A stretch of 64,000 nt of DNA, from assembly GCA_050084515.1 (NCBI GenBank), contig CM114275.1, positions 3,906,001 to 3,970,000 of the forward strand, in the 5' to 3' direction. The notes under the pieces were generated by a model. That model was not told where the DNA came from. It did not search any database and was given only the letters and a program-made list of their open reading frames with translations. This DNA comes from Blasia pusilla. Its lineage: Eukaryota; Marchantiophyta; Marchantiopsida; Blasiales. This document shows, piece by piece, positions 9,250 through 21,472 of the stretch. Every line of letters starts with the position of its first letter. Position 1 is the first letter of the stretch. Made by a program: the position numbers and the translations under genes.

Positions 9250-11286
9250 CAATATGCATTTCTAAGTATCTCTTATCTTTTAGCGCCCTTCAAATGTAGG
9301 GATAGGTAATTAGTATTATAAACATCTAACTCACCCTATGGGTGCCTTGTGAAATTTATGAAGTATGGAGAGTTCTCGATCCTTGAAGTTGTGGGTGATG
9401 TACAACAAGACTAAAAGACTCGAGATGATGTCTTTGTCGACCAAGATGTCTTACAATCCATTGTGAGTTCTTAAAACTTTAGTCAAGACTTTAGTAATGG
9501 TGTAGTGTCTTTCAACAAAGTTATTGACTCCACTTTTTGTTTATGGTGCAACAAGATATACAACAACTTCTTGATGCCGAGATGGAGGAGGAGCGATGAC
9601 GGGGATGCGTGTCGACTTGGCGTTGATTACCTTGGATCCGTATACAAGAATGAATCGAGTTGTTGGAGGAGTGGACCATTCGGATGATGGATCCTACAAT
9701 GAGGATGGGGACCAAGACGAGGAGTTTGAGGATGAGGAGATCCACCTCAGAGAATGTCTAGCTAGTTTAAGGCAAAGTAGGAGTTCCTCATCGGATACAA
9801 CCGGAATCCATATGGAATGGATTCCGGTTGTTGTCAAAACTTTCCTCCAACTTCTGATGAAGGCTCCACACGTGTAAAAACCATGTCAACAAAATTCTCT
9901 CCCAATGCCACATAGTTTCTCCATTCTACCATTCTACCATTCTCCATAAATGGACATTTCGTATCCATTTAATATGGCCAAATTGTTTTGGGTGAAAGAC
10001 TATTTGGAATGGCTAAATTATTTAATGTGAGTTGCATTTCCGTTCCCGTCACCGGGTTTTGGTTATAAATTTCATCCAATCCTATTGGATTACACATCGC
10101 GCCTATCGTATTGGATGCCTACCAGGTTTAGAAAGACATTGTTTTGGACTTGATCCGGATTTCAAAATCTATAAAAAGTAGCTGATGAATTGTGAACCGT
10201 CTATGTTTTTCACATTCGACCATAACCATTGTTTCCCTCTAATGGAGAATTTTCATAAAATGTATTGAAGGTTGCCCGTAAAGTAAAGGGGACCACTTTA
10301 CCAACCCATATTATGAATCTGACAATGCACCATCAGCGAGTAAAATCATCTGGGAATTGCAAGAGATGTAAATACACAGCCTGCAGAAACCACCTTTCCT
10401 TTCCCGCTGCTTTGAAGGTTATTTGACAACGAAGTACTCCACGTCCCATTACTTTCCTACGCAAAGCCCTGACATTAACAAAACTCTTTTGGACACTAAT
10501 TTTTCGTTATATGTAAACTTGCATCAAACTAATACACGAGAGACCCTATCTCCACATGAGAATCATTATTCATCCAATCAGATCAACGGAAAAGTGTTGA
10601 GAGGAGTGCATTTTCATCAAAGACTCAACGTTGCACCAACATGGATCAATTCTAAAATAATTGACCAATACAAATGAATACTTCGGAAGGGTGAGAACTG
10701 TGAAGTTTACCAGTGCTTCAAGAGGCAAGGGGAGACTAAACATTCTTCCTTCAACCATTTGACAATGTGATAAAAGTGTCACCCAGTTTAGGTGCTCAAC
10801 TTCTATAATCAAGTGCGCTCAAGTGTGCACAACTTCTACATTTAGGTTCCTTCGCGAGGGAGTCTCATCCAAACGATCGTTCAAATAGTATGCCTTGGTT
10901 GCTGCAGCTCATTCCCCAAAGGCCTGCACTGCACTGCACTCTTCACTCAACACTCTTCAACAATGCCCTTGTGACTTCAATAGCATGAATGCACTCTTCC
11001 AGGACCGCAAACAACTAACACAAATCACCACAACAGAGGAATGAGTTGAAGTAGAAAAATTTGAAGATAAAACTACTGCAACCTGTGCAAAATAGGTCAA
11101 ACTGCCTCACATATGCTCAAATGTCAGTGTGAAACTGGCCATTGTGTAATGAAGACTAAAAGTCCGATTAGTAACAGTTTTTGAATGTGGACAAAATTAA
11201 TATGATGCAGGAACATTTCTTGTGTGTGCATCACATGCATGTTGCTCACTAGTTGAACGTGGAATTACTAACGAATTTCCAACCCC
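9250..11286. other. Intergenic, no supported gene
   Basis: Several short ORFs exist. One, at 9596-9877 plus, has an acidic Asp/Glu-rich stretch, but none matches a family I know. The region contains a perfect hairpin at 9797-9831 and a short CTGCA tandem near 10925. The right part is the 3' flank of the minus-strand zinc-ribbon gene. Confidence 0.5.
9797..9831. repeat. Perfect 15-bp stem hairpin
   Basis: The arms at 9797-9811 and 9817-9831 are exact inverse complements (core ACCGGAATCCAT) with a 5-nt loop. Confidence 0.9.
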
Positions 11287-13316
11287 CTATTTATCTAAAT
11301 GTTTCCTGCTGCACAATTGATATCTGCATCTGCCTGTTAGTATTCCTCCTGCCTCCAGAATCTCGATACTTCTCAGTGCATGTGTTAAGATGTCAAAAGC
11401 CTGTGAGAAGAAATATCCCACTTCATCACATGGAAGAGAAAACTCACTTGTCTTAACTCGTTTACGTCGTGTGATCCTGAAATAAGTTGTCGAATACCCT
11501 GTGTAAAGATCCAGGCATTAAAATGTGAAGAGTTCATCTCACTGTCCAAGGGCTCGACTTTTTTTTCAATGAAAAGAGCCTTTCTCTGTAGGTTTATGGG
11601 TGGTAAATGAATGAATAATGTAGTTTGTTGTGTTTCGAAACAATAGATTGATCAAGGAAACCAAAAGTAAGATTAGTGATGCTCCTACTTGCCCCTTTTT
11701 AAATGGGAGAAATCAAATGAATATGACAAATCACCTCAAGTTTCTCATTTAATGTAGTCAAAGTCCTCCGTGCCACCAGTATATCATTGACAGGATTCAC
11801 TGCCTGTATCTCACCATAGCACAAGATACCATAAGAAGTCTAGTGGTTATGTCTTCATTCCACTTATTCCACATCCAACTCCATCAAGACACTCGAGGTT
11901 TTTACTCAAGGAAAAGAGGAAGTGGCTGTATCAACAGAATTTTTAGCTTTTTGATCCAGAAGAGAAAAGACACATGCAGAGAAAGTGTAGAATTCAAAAT
12001 AAAGCATCCGAACAGGAGAGTTTGAGCAGTCTCACCGGTTGGATGACTAAACCAGGTTTTGAATAAGAGATCATAGTGCTTGGAGGAGCTGCATCACGCT
12101 GTGCAACTTTAAACAAGCCAGTGGCAACTCCAGGACGACTCATCCCATTCTCTTTTCCATCGACCGAACTATCCTTGGTAGGTTCTGAGGACGCAAATCG
12201 TTTTGGATTCCTTCCGTCTTGCAATTTTTCCTCTTCGGCTCTACCCAGGGATAGTCTTAAAAGATTTACTCCATTGTTCTTCCCATTGCCCCGTTGGCGT
12301 GGAGATAATGGGGCAGCATTAGCTGTGGCAACGGAATAAGATGGACTGGGTGATTGTTCTGCGCTTACACCAGGAGACTGTTCAGCTACCTCAATACGAT
12401 CAACTCTTTGTTGTGCAGCCCTAGCTGCAGCTTCAGCTTCCGTCAAAATCCACTGCCTACATGCCGCACAAAAGATTTTCCTCTGCCTACAAGAATCCAC
12501 ACCAACTATGCTATCAATCCTTGTGTGTTTCATGAGCTGGTTAAGCATGCAAGTATCAGTGGGTGCATTCAGGAGAGTTTGTCTTATTAATTCAATAAAT
12601 CTAACTTGCATTTGAATCATATCCAATTGAGTCACAGATGCAAACCCACAGTCCTTTGAAAAGAGGAGAAATAATCCAAATCCACAAACAACAAGCAAAG
12701 TCTCATCAAGAAAGAAAAAAGGGCACCTAAAGGACCAGAGGAAAATGGCTGAACACAGCAAAAAGGGTCAGTAGAAGAGCCCTCTAAGTAATAACCTGAA
12801 AAATCTGTACCAATGTCTGATAGCCCTACTAATGCAGAGCTACTTACCACACTGTTTGAAGTAAAAGCATCCAAACTAGAGAACCTACAAGTGCAATTTC
12901 CTGTCCGTTTAATGCCTTCTGTGGTGCATTATGCGCTTAACTAGCAAGTCTTCCCACAATGTATTACAACTTCTCCCCATCAAAGCCAAAATTTCATAAA
13001 ATTCATTGATCACAGGAGGACTAGATGTGCAAACCCCTACCTCAGATCACCAGCAACAAGAGAAGTAAACGCAGAATTCCCATACAAACAAATCAACGGG
13101 GCTCACTTACCGGTTGCGCACAAGTGGTGTCAAGCATTGAGGACAATGCTCATTCAAAAGGGTCCATCCTTGAAGCAACTTCTCAGCCAGGGCTGAGCTG
13201 CTATCATCATATCTTCTGCTGCGCTCCTCTGCTGCTGCTGCTGCCACACTTGCTTCCTCCTCCATAAAATCTCTCCCACCATCACTCGTACTCTCAAATT
13301 CCATCCCTCGTTTCAA
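11287..13316 (-). CDS. ZNRD2/SSSCA1-like zinc-ribbon protein, five exons
   Basis: Exons on the minus strand are 13316-13111, 12486-12036, 11803-11735, 11498-11448 and 11400-11287 (stop TAG at 11289-11287). All introns are GT-AG. The phases join and total 891 nt, giving 296 aa. The zinc ribbon spans intron 1. Cys58-x2-Cys61 is followed by LVRNRQRKIFCAAC with Cys75 and Cys78, and the QRKI(F/Y)C-x2-C block is shared with human SSSCA1 (ZNRD2). An N-terminal LLQGWTLL precedes the ribbon. The middle (about 95-215) is Ser/Pro-rich and probably disordered. The last three exons form a helical C-terminus with ELRQAFDILTHALRSIEIL, matching the conserved ALRSL-type tail of the family. Intron 4 is only 47 nt; an alternative donor at 11465 would keep the frame. 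In animals the protein is linked to centromere/telomere autoantigens and dynein or Hippo-related assemblies; the plant role is unclear. Family assignment is firm; the exact ends of exons 3-4 are less so. Confidence 0.82.
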
Positions 13317-15722
13317 GATCCCACCTCCTCCTTGTGTGTTCCCTCTCTTTCAAGCAATTCTGAGCAGATCTTTTGCCTTGTTTGCTTACTTCTGCAGAGT
13401 TCCAATTTCAGTCAATTGTCCAATGATGGAAAGATGGAAAGATATAATGTTCAATATTCAATCTATATTCAAATCATCAAATTTGACTATCAAATTTGGC
13501 TTTAACCATCACTATGAAAACCATACAATGTCAACTCCATCGTCAAATCATGGCAATAATTTTCTTGGAAACGGATCCAACAAAAACCACCTATTCTTGA
13601 TATCCTTACTTCTTAATTACTGTAGATTGAAAATAACCCTTGGTCTATAGGCTACAAAATCTTTGACTCATGACAAGTCTAAATTTATTTCGATTAATAG
13701 ATATGGCATTATTCCTCCTCATTGATTATGCATATTGATCCTTCAAAGCTGAAACTCTGTTTAGATAACCCTAAATATTAGAGGGAAAATGTAGCATGGT
13801 TCAACCAGTGTGTACAGTTGGTATAGACCATCAGAAACTCAATTGACGATCTAAATCAATATGAAATCCATACCATTCTTCTAAATTGTCACTTATGGAA
13901 ACCATAAGCTTTCATGCACGAAGTAATCAAGATTGAAGTTTTAGATTATCTTATAAATCAGAATTTGATCACAACAAAACTGATAAAAATGATACAAATC
14001 AGGCATCCATATTTAAGTTAATAAATTCTTTTTAAAAGACTATCATTCACTTATTTTTTTCCATTAGACTTATACCTTTCATAAATTTTAAAATTGAAAT
14101 TTGGGAAAACTTACGACATTAGTTGAGTTTATTAATTGTATACTAGGAGCATACGATCTTTAGTATTTAACTTCATTCCCATTTTCCATAATGAAGAATT
14201 AGGAAAAAGAAGATGCCTATACACATATAACAGTGTATTAGAAAACATACCATATTTCATGGATATAAAATTACAAATGTTTCGCAGAGCATATTCAATT
14301 CCATAGAAAAAAGCTTTCTCAGATATTTTAGATCTTTCAGAACGTAAAAATGATCCATTCAATAGGATACAATTCCGCTATTTAGTCGATTACTTCTTAA
14401 CATGCCGCAGAAACTAACTGTAAAAGTTGTAACATAGCGTTTTGCAATACTTTTCTCTTGTAATGAGGACTCTAAGCAAGATGGTCTAGTGGTTACTCAT
14501 TTCATGATAATGCGAAAAATGGTTGCTACAAAGCACTATTTTTCTAGATAAATGGTGACATTATGAAAAAAAAAAGTTAGTGCAGGTCAAGCTGGTGATG
14601 GGTGACATGTTACAGATTATGACAGCAGTAAGGTGAAAAGAATTATAACAAACACGCACACTCCACCACATCATATTTTCTTGATCACATTGAATGTAGT
14701 TATGCTGTTACTATCGTACGTACCTGGTTAGTCTCACAGGTGGAATCAAGATATGAATATGAAATGGAAAACACAATAGTGGGGGAGCTGCTCTTAGTTT
14801 GAAGATTCCATCCTCTGTTTCCACAGATACTCCTTCAATGATGTGCTTCCTGCAGACTCATGTTTGGCGCACGACCATATCAGGTAATGACACAGTCGTA
14901 CATGAGAGGGAAAATCCAAAACTGCGTACGACATGATTTCCAGACTGGGTCGGAAAAACCTCCCGATACACAACAAAAATATGGCTTGTTAATTCACACA
15001 ATGTAGAATTGATTTTCGTAGACTAATCCGGTAGTTCACGCATTTTTCCTGACTTAAAATTACTGTCTACTCCGGCTAAATCCTCTTCGTGGTGGGCATG
15101 CGATCCAGAGTCGTCTAGTACTCACTGTCTAGGTTCCACTTCATCATTAGATACGTAGAAGGTTATGATCCGCTTCTTACACGAGCACTTGAAAGGGTTC
15201 AGGAACACAAATCCTATGCGTAACTCGTCTCGACACTTCAGGAAAACGCAACTGTCAATGATGTATGAATACCACGGTCTTAAAAGCTGCAGCTGTCGTA
15301 GCTCACTACTCCGTCAACAAAAGCATAACTCTAATCGTTCTGAGACTGTTCTGGATCTAGAGTTCAATCCCTGTTCCGGTCCTAACAAAGTGCCACCAGG
15401 ATTATGAATTCATCACGAACCTTCTTTCTGTCGGACTGTGCAAACTGGTCTTGTACAAATATGAAGAGATGCGATGGGAACGTCAGAGTTACCCGAACGC
15501 GCAGAGCCCTGCTAAGCTATAGGATTAGCTCAAGCATGTCAGCCCCGAGAAAATGAGGTAAATTGCTTCAATAGTTGTGAGTTGATTCACAACCTAAACA
15601 CAATCTAAGCATACGTAAGAGTTACAGAAAGACGACAAAGGTAATCTCCGCTCTATGGGAAAGCATCCAAAACTGAAGTGAAGACATCATACTTAAGCTG
15701 ATGACTCATAATTTCTGGAATA
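13317..15722. other. Intergenic, AT-rich, no supported gene
   Basis: It begins as the promoter side of the zinc-ribbon gene. ORFs such as 14794-14976 minus and 15165-15407 plus carry no recognisable domain. A poly-A run lies near 14565. I see no RNA gene. Confidence 0.5.
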
Positions 15723-15823
15723 TCAATTTACACCAGCAGGAACTCGAATCGGAATCCAATCTTGACTGAAGTCTTCCTCTCGGTCGCGATCTTCCCCTTT
15801 ACCACTCTTTTCGCGTGCGGAAT
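15723..15823 (-). other. Possible terminal coding exon of an unidentified gene
   Basis: After a good acceptor (TTCTCTTTAG at 15832-15823) the minus strand can be read as a very charged C-terminus. It contains GKGEDRDREEDFSQDW and ends IRVPAGVN before a TGA at 15725-15723. A competing frame through the same exon is also open to a later stop. A donor near 15876 (GAG then GTATGC) joins in phase 1, but I find no start codon upstream. The surrounding 15.7-16.2 kb is CpG-rich, like the promoter sides of the other genes. I do not recognise a family. Confidence 0.25.
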
Positions 15824-16200
15824 CTAAAGAGAATATGAAAATTATTTTACACGGTGTGTGAAAGACTATGCATACCTCCTCTCTTCCCCTCGCGCCGTGG
15901 GACGCTACCTGTGACGCTCCGCAGAAATTAAGGTTACTCCTACGATCGCTCGGATATCAAATTCACGGCACCAAATCATCAAGGGAGCCTCGCCGCGCCA
16001 AAGTAGAGACCTAGAGGGAATCAGCTCTCCAGTCACTCCATCGGTATCCACTGAACAGGACCGTTGCGAATGGAAATGCTTGCTCGATTCACGCCCTTCG
16101 CGATCGTCACAGGCTCTCGCTCGCTGTTCAGCGAATTCGGGGAGTTCACCCTAGACGCGGCCGCAACAACATTCTGGTAGTTTAAGTCATATTTTATCTC
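15824..16200. promoter_or_regulatory. CpG-rich patch, possible promoter or 5' end of a minus-strand gene
   Basis: CG dinucleotides and GC content are much higher than in the flanks, for example near 15895-15905, 15990-16010 and 16085-16165. The same composition marks the promoter sides of psbP and the LysM gene here. No core promoter element can be named with confidence. Confidence 0.3.
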
Positions 16201-17760
16201 GTACATTTTGATTCAGTTATATATGCTCTGCCCAGGGCCCAGGGGTTTGAACCCCGCAGACCTTGGGCGAGCGAACTAGAGTAACACCAATCACAACTTA
16301 CCTCTTGGCGCTGGGGTTTGAACTAGGGGGCGGTCATTAACTGACCACGGTGGTATGGGCTCTTGAGTGTTCAAGATCCCCGTTCCATGCGTGACTGGCG
16401 ATGTTGGAAGGATGGACGGCTAGGATGTGTCACGTGTGAGGTGTTTACAATGTTATACCTTCTACTAGACAATGCACTTTAGCGTGGGACGCTATGTTTG
16501 TTTTTCTTTTTACGTTTATGATGTTGCTAGTGACGTTAATGATGGTGACCAATGATCGGGAGATCCATGGTTAGGACTAATCATAGTTGATTAAAATCAA
16601 AAATATCCGGTGAGTGTAAAATTGGTCCATAATGAGGGGTTTTCTTTGTATGGGGTATCTGAAAAACCGGTTTTATTGTTCCTACTATGAAGTATTGGCA
16701 ATGGAAAAACTCCCCGGACCTGAGGGTGACGGAGGAAGTGGCCGCACACCCTTTAGTTACATAATGGACGCCTTGCCTAACTCCCAACTACTTAACTTAA
16801 GAGTGACCAGAGTCATAAATACAACACCTTGCAAGTTAAGAACCCCTCCAAGAGAGCCAGCTTTTTAGTACCATAATAGAGCATTATAAAATAACTTGAC
16901 TATCACCTAGTGAGAACAACAACGGAAGTTTAATACTTAATAAGATCTTTGCACTATTGCACTGCCGAGGATAAGGGCATTTGACGGCTCCATAGCAAGC
17001 CCCTTTTTGCCAAGAGCATGGAGTTCCATTGCCATCCCATTTTGTAAGTCTACCTCATGCGGCTCCATTGCGATTGCATTATGAGTTGCAACAAATTTGC
17101 AAGTTGTGGATGAGTTCCAAGTCCACGTAACTGTTATGCACTCACGAGTCCACATACTTGCAATAAAGTCACACGAGACTTACACTTCCAAGTGTGAATC
17201 AAACTCACAATGGAGCCGCTATTTGCAGCCACATGTAATCACAAGGTGTGACTTCAAGGACTTGCAGAGAATGCACAATGAGATCACAATAAGGTCTTAG
17301 GAGTCTCAAGTGTCTTTTTTTCATGGTTAAAGAGTCTCCGAGAGAGATGGAATATATCGTGCGAATACACATTGCTATACAACATACATCGCTGTCACCG
17401 AAGACACACATAAACATGCACAATCCCATGCTAACTCATGGCATCCAAACAACGAGACGAGGAGTACCAAAATATCTCCAATAAATCAAGTAGATCTCAC
17501 ATCAATGTCTCACACCAAGCTTTCCATGGTGTGCACTCTCTCTCATGTCAAACCAAACCCACTCTCCTAATGAGAGGCTTGCGTTACACACACATGGCAA
17601 GGAGGACCATAGCTCCGCCACCTCATGCCAAGAGATTCAACAAAGAGATAATGAGCTTTCATGCTCTCTCTCTTGGAGGTATATCCCCTTCCCTCTCCCA
17701 AGCTCTCTCCTCGGTAACCTATGCTCGTAGGTCATCTCCTTGGCTCTTGGTGTCGCGCCC
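16201..17760. repeat. Intergenic repeats without supported gene
   Basis: It holds repeat-like material, including a GGGTTTGAACCCC-containing block at 16240-16330 that recalls pol III/SINE or retroelement junk. A short segment near 17340-17400 resembles 18965-19020. No ORF here shows a domain. Confidence 0.35.
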
Positions 17761-18744
17761 CTACTCTCCTTGAACATCAATCTTTATTGTTGCGGAAGCG
17801 TACATTTAGTAGGACACGATCTCATCGCTGATCTGCACCCAAACACGCACTCTCGTTAGTCGGGTCTGGGCCAACCAGCGTTCCAACCTACCGAGTTCTC
17901 AACTCGGCGTCTCATCAAGCTCAACCTCCCTTACTTCCTAGTTTCCAAAATATGGCAAGTCCTTCAAGACTTGGAACAGACTTCCTCATTAGTCTAGGAA
18001 CCTAAAACGGCACTTGCACGCCTAGCGATCCCAACTGTTCAACGGACCTCGTGTGAGTTCCAAACCGAGACCCAAGTAATTGAGTCGCGGGGTGAAATCC
18101 AAGAGGGATGTCTAAAATCGCCTCCATAGACTTGGTTCAGGTTTTCCAACCCAACCCCAAACTCTCGATCCGTTCCATGCCCTTGAGCCGCCCCGTGGCG
18201 CTCAAAGTGGGGTTCGAGTTCCAAGCACTCTCGGAGACCTTTCCCCTTACTAGTACTTCTGGGGTTCTCCAATAACACCCCCCCCTCCTTTGGAAAAGGA
18301 AGGTCGGGCCCTTCATTGTGGCCCTCAACTCGACTCTACTTACACTCGTTTCTGGGTTGTTTCTCAGCCGCTTCTTATGCATTTGCAGAGATCTTTAGTG
18401 TGTTTGAACCGTCTTTCCATAAGTCTCAAACGCATCTTGGCGCTAAAATTTATGGCCATAAATACAATCGGAAACTCTCAAACGCTAGTGGCGTTCTAAA
18501 TCCGGATTCTTCCTTTGGCAACCCACTTCCTAGACTCAACTCCTTTCAAGTCTTGTTCCGCGTTTGGTCCTGGTTTCTCAATAGCGACCATAATATCTGA
18601 AACGCGAAGCCTCGCTTGCGTCTCGTCTCTTGTCTCTTCTTCGAGACCACTCCAACGCATAAACCATCTTAGCGTGAGCCCGCTAATATTCCGATGTTCC
18701 ACTTTGGCACTCGTTTGGTCATGAGGGTCGCGACACTTGGCCTG
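17761..18744 (+). repeat. Gypsy LTR-type repeat, family C copy 1
   Basis: Aligns over nearly its whole length with 47165-48130 and, for its right half, with 48353-49075. Shared landmarks are TCAACTCGGCG/TCAACTCGACA, GCCCCG(T/C)GGCGC, CCAAGCACTCT and the GTGAGCCCGCTA-type end. It abuts segment A at 18745, so A, B and C together look like one 1.5-kb LTR. Confidence 0.7.
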
Positions 18745-19344
18745 TTATAGCGGGTCAAGGATCACTTCCCAAAGTGGAAAGTCAACTATATCCCAAATGG
18801 AAACTTGCTTGAAATAGTAAGTTTCTATATATAGCTCCAAATGAGCCGAAACGAAGGGAAAATCTGATCTCTCAGGTTACTTGTGGCGTCAGCAAATTAT
18901 CCTCGACCTCTTGAGGCTAACCTCCAGTATCTTTGAAGGCTCTCTACTAGATCTCGCCGATATATCCTAAAAGACGTGAGAGTTGTCATACGCATACACA
19001 TCGCTACACAACATAGAATCACATACAATCGAGCCAAACCCACTCCACGATGGGAGAATCCAGGTCGAAGCTTGCGGGAACCACCATAGCCAAGAGATCT
19101 ACTCACTACCAAGGCTAACTCCCAACGCAATAGGCTCAACTCAAAGAACTAACTGTTCTTTGAGTGCACTCCACACTATATCCTCCAACCTAAGAGCGGG
19201 CCCTATTGGAAAAGTCACCCTCAACTGAGTAACCCCCAACCCTATGTATGAAACCGTATCTCTACCTAGACACTACGGCCCTACATAAGGTATGGCCTCT
19301 ACTAGCACACTTTACTCTACGACATAATCCGTATGGTCATGACA
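18745..19344 (+). repeat. LTR segments A and B, contiguous copy
   Basis: 18745-18990 matches 8815-9045 and 19020-19344 matches 6380-6709. A TATA-like TATATATAG is at 18827-18835. Homology stops at 19344. No gag or pol accompanies it, so it may be a solo or truncated LTR. Confidence 0.75.
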
Positions 19345-19484
19345 AGCCTTTTAGCGTAGAAATGATCATGGCTCGATCATGTATGAAATTACCAATCTCT
19401 CACCAAAAGATCGAGTTTATTTGCTTTTCGAGGCATCATAGAGATATTTTTCTTGTTGATTTATAATTATTTTTAGCTTCATGA

Positions 19485-19790
19485 GTTGTGTGCTTGGTTG
19501 CACGAGGACAAAGTCCGTGTCTGTGGACTTATGTTCTACTTATGGAAGGACTTGTTCATGTGGTCCAACCTCCCCTCTTCTCATTCCCCCACTCCCTATG
19601 TCTTGCACTTGCATGCCACTTCCTCCCCCATCACTATTCTCTCCTCCCTTCTTGCCCAACCTTCCACTATAAGCAATAAGTTGGGGCCCCACCTCTTGCA
19701 ATCCATGTCCAAATCTATCCGTTTTTGTGTAATTGCAATAATAATGTAAATTTGTGGAGATGTGCATGCACGTAAGAATCAACCTAAGTG
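19485..19790 (+). repeat. Dispersed repeat D, copy 1
   Basis: Related to 32160-32680. Shared pieces include the GTCC-rich start, AAGGACTTGTTCATGTGG, and GGGGCCCCACCTCTTGCAAT (compare GGGCCCCACCTTTTGCAAT near 32604). No terminal repeats were defined. Confidence 0.6.
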
Positions 19791-19884
19791 CATGTTTAGA
19801 AAGAATTTGGTGGTATTGGACATTTTAGGATTTTTGAGAATTCAATTGTTATGTAAGGAATACTCTTTATTTTATCCGCATACA

Positions 19885-19995
19885 TCTATATTATTATTGG
19901 AGAATGCCTTATTGATTTGCAAACACGTGTATGTTTGACATTTGCTAACTCTACAGCAAGAAAATGTTTCCCATATTATGGGCAGCAAGAAAATT
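19885..19995 (+). mobile_element. Helitron 5' terminus-like fragment
   Basis: Starts TCTATATTATTATTGG after an A, the typical Helitron TC start. It matches, in inverse orientation, the left part of the short Helitron at 28792-29010 (GAGAATGCCTT and GCAGCAAGAAAAT). Its 3' end was not located. Confidence 0.5.
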
Positions 19996-21070
19996 GTTTT
20001 TTGAACTGATGTAGAACATGGTTAGTCCTTCTCTCCAGTCAATGCATGACACACGCTACACACTATTATTTCTCATATTGATCACGAGATTGAGCATCTA
20101 GAAGGGAGAATATTGTCACATGATCTTTGACCTTCCATATTAAGAGATCTGCAAGCAAAAAAATTAGACAAACTTACAATGAAGTAAGTAACTAGCCTCG
20201 CATGAATATTCTTCTTGAGATAAACAAGCACGGATTTGATGTTAATTGATAACACCTCGTCTACGTATCTCTATACTATTGATAGTGTTAATTCTTAAGG
20301 GAAGTACAATGTTATATGGGTGCCATTTGTTTAGTCTCATTGGTAGAATTCATTATGTTCTTGCATTTAATTTTCTATTTTCAAATTTTATTTTCTCTTT
20401 TCCTCTAAATTTTTTGATTCCTACTTATTCTATGTTGGTGGATTTTTTTCTCTCATCCAAATTTTGTTGTCAAAACTTTCCCTCCCTATTTTTCATTTCA
20501 AAAATTTCTTACAAATTTCCTTTAAAAGAATGATATTAAAATTTAGAAGAATCCTCTTTACATGGATCTTCATATTGTTTTGTCCGTTTTTCTTACGAGC
20601 AAAACCCTTTCCATGAACTGGTAATATTTAATGAAAATGAATATTTGGGAAACTAAGTGTACTATGCAGAAAAGTGTAATAACATGTGAATAACGTAAAA
20701 TATTTATAAATACTGATACCCTAATTCTAGTCCACAATTGCAAAATCAAAATATCCAGGAAATCGTGATAGTGGATGGTGATTGGTTGGGAGCTCAGCCA
20801 AGACCTCCGCGAGGGGCCTCATTAGAGGATATCTTGGCCGTATTGGTCGGGGTGGACTTGGATATCCTTCTCTTGTCCATAACTAAGACGATATGTTTCC
20901 CAAATAGGTGGATAGAGTTTCGATCCACTTTCCCCGCCGCCAAAGTTTGGCGGAGGTCCAGACCTCTACCAAACGATCAGAAGTGGCGGAAAGTATCGAC
21001 CTCTATCTCATGAATCGCGCGCTTGTGACTGCGGCTCAAAGCCATGGGGACGGGTGAGTGGCGAGTGCCT
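19996..21070. other. Intergenic, AT-rich then GC-richer, no supported gene
   Basis: 20340-20560 is T-rich. An ORF at 20738-21013 has no recognisable domain and no splice partner that I can see. Confidence 0.5.
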
Positions 21071-21379
21071 ATCACGAAGTCCAGAGGTTCACGAGTAAGT
21101 GGTCCTCTAAACGTCTGTCCGGATGAGCTAAACCGTCACCGGCCTCTAATATCATCCCCATAGTTTGGCGGCAGGCCGGACAGGACGGACATCCTGAAGA
21201 ATAAACTAATAATGTCCAAGCCAATCCACTCATCCATAACAGCACATGCCGACCGCAGCCAGAGAGGGTAAAGGCGATCCCCACAGGTCCAAACACAGAG
21301 AGATCGCGTATCCGACGGGAGCTCCATTTGTGCGAGTGAGAGTTTAAGGTTTGGGTGGAGAGCGGCATATCGTTCACAG

Positions 21380-21472
21380 TGGGAGCAGCGGAGCGGTACT
21401 CTGTTCGAATCGGCGGTTGATCGCGAGGTGTGAGTGGGTTTGTGTGTGCGTGTGTGTTGTGTCTGCGCTGCA
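21380..21472 (+). promoter_or_regulatory. Probable psbP 5' untranslated region
   Basis: GC- and TG-rich leader directly before the start codon, with TGTGTGTGCGTGTGTG at about 21440. A TATA box is not obvious in the 100 bases upstream. Confidence 0.35.
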
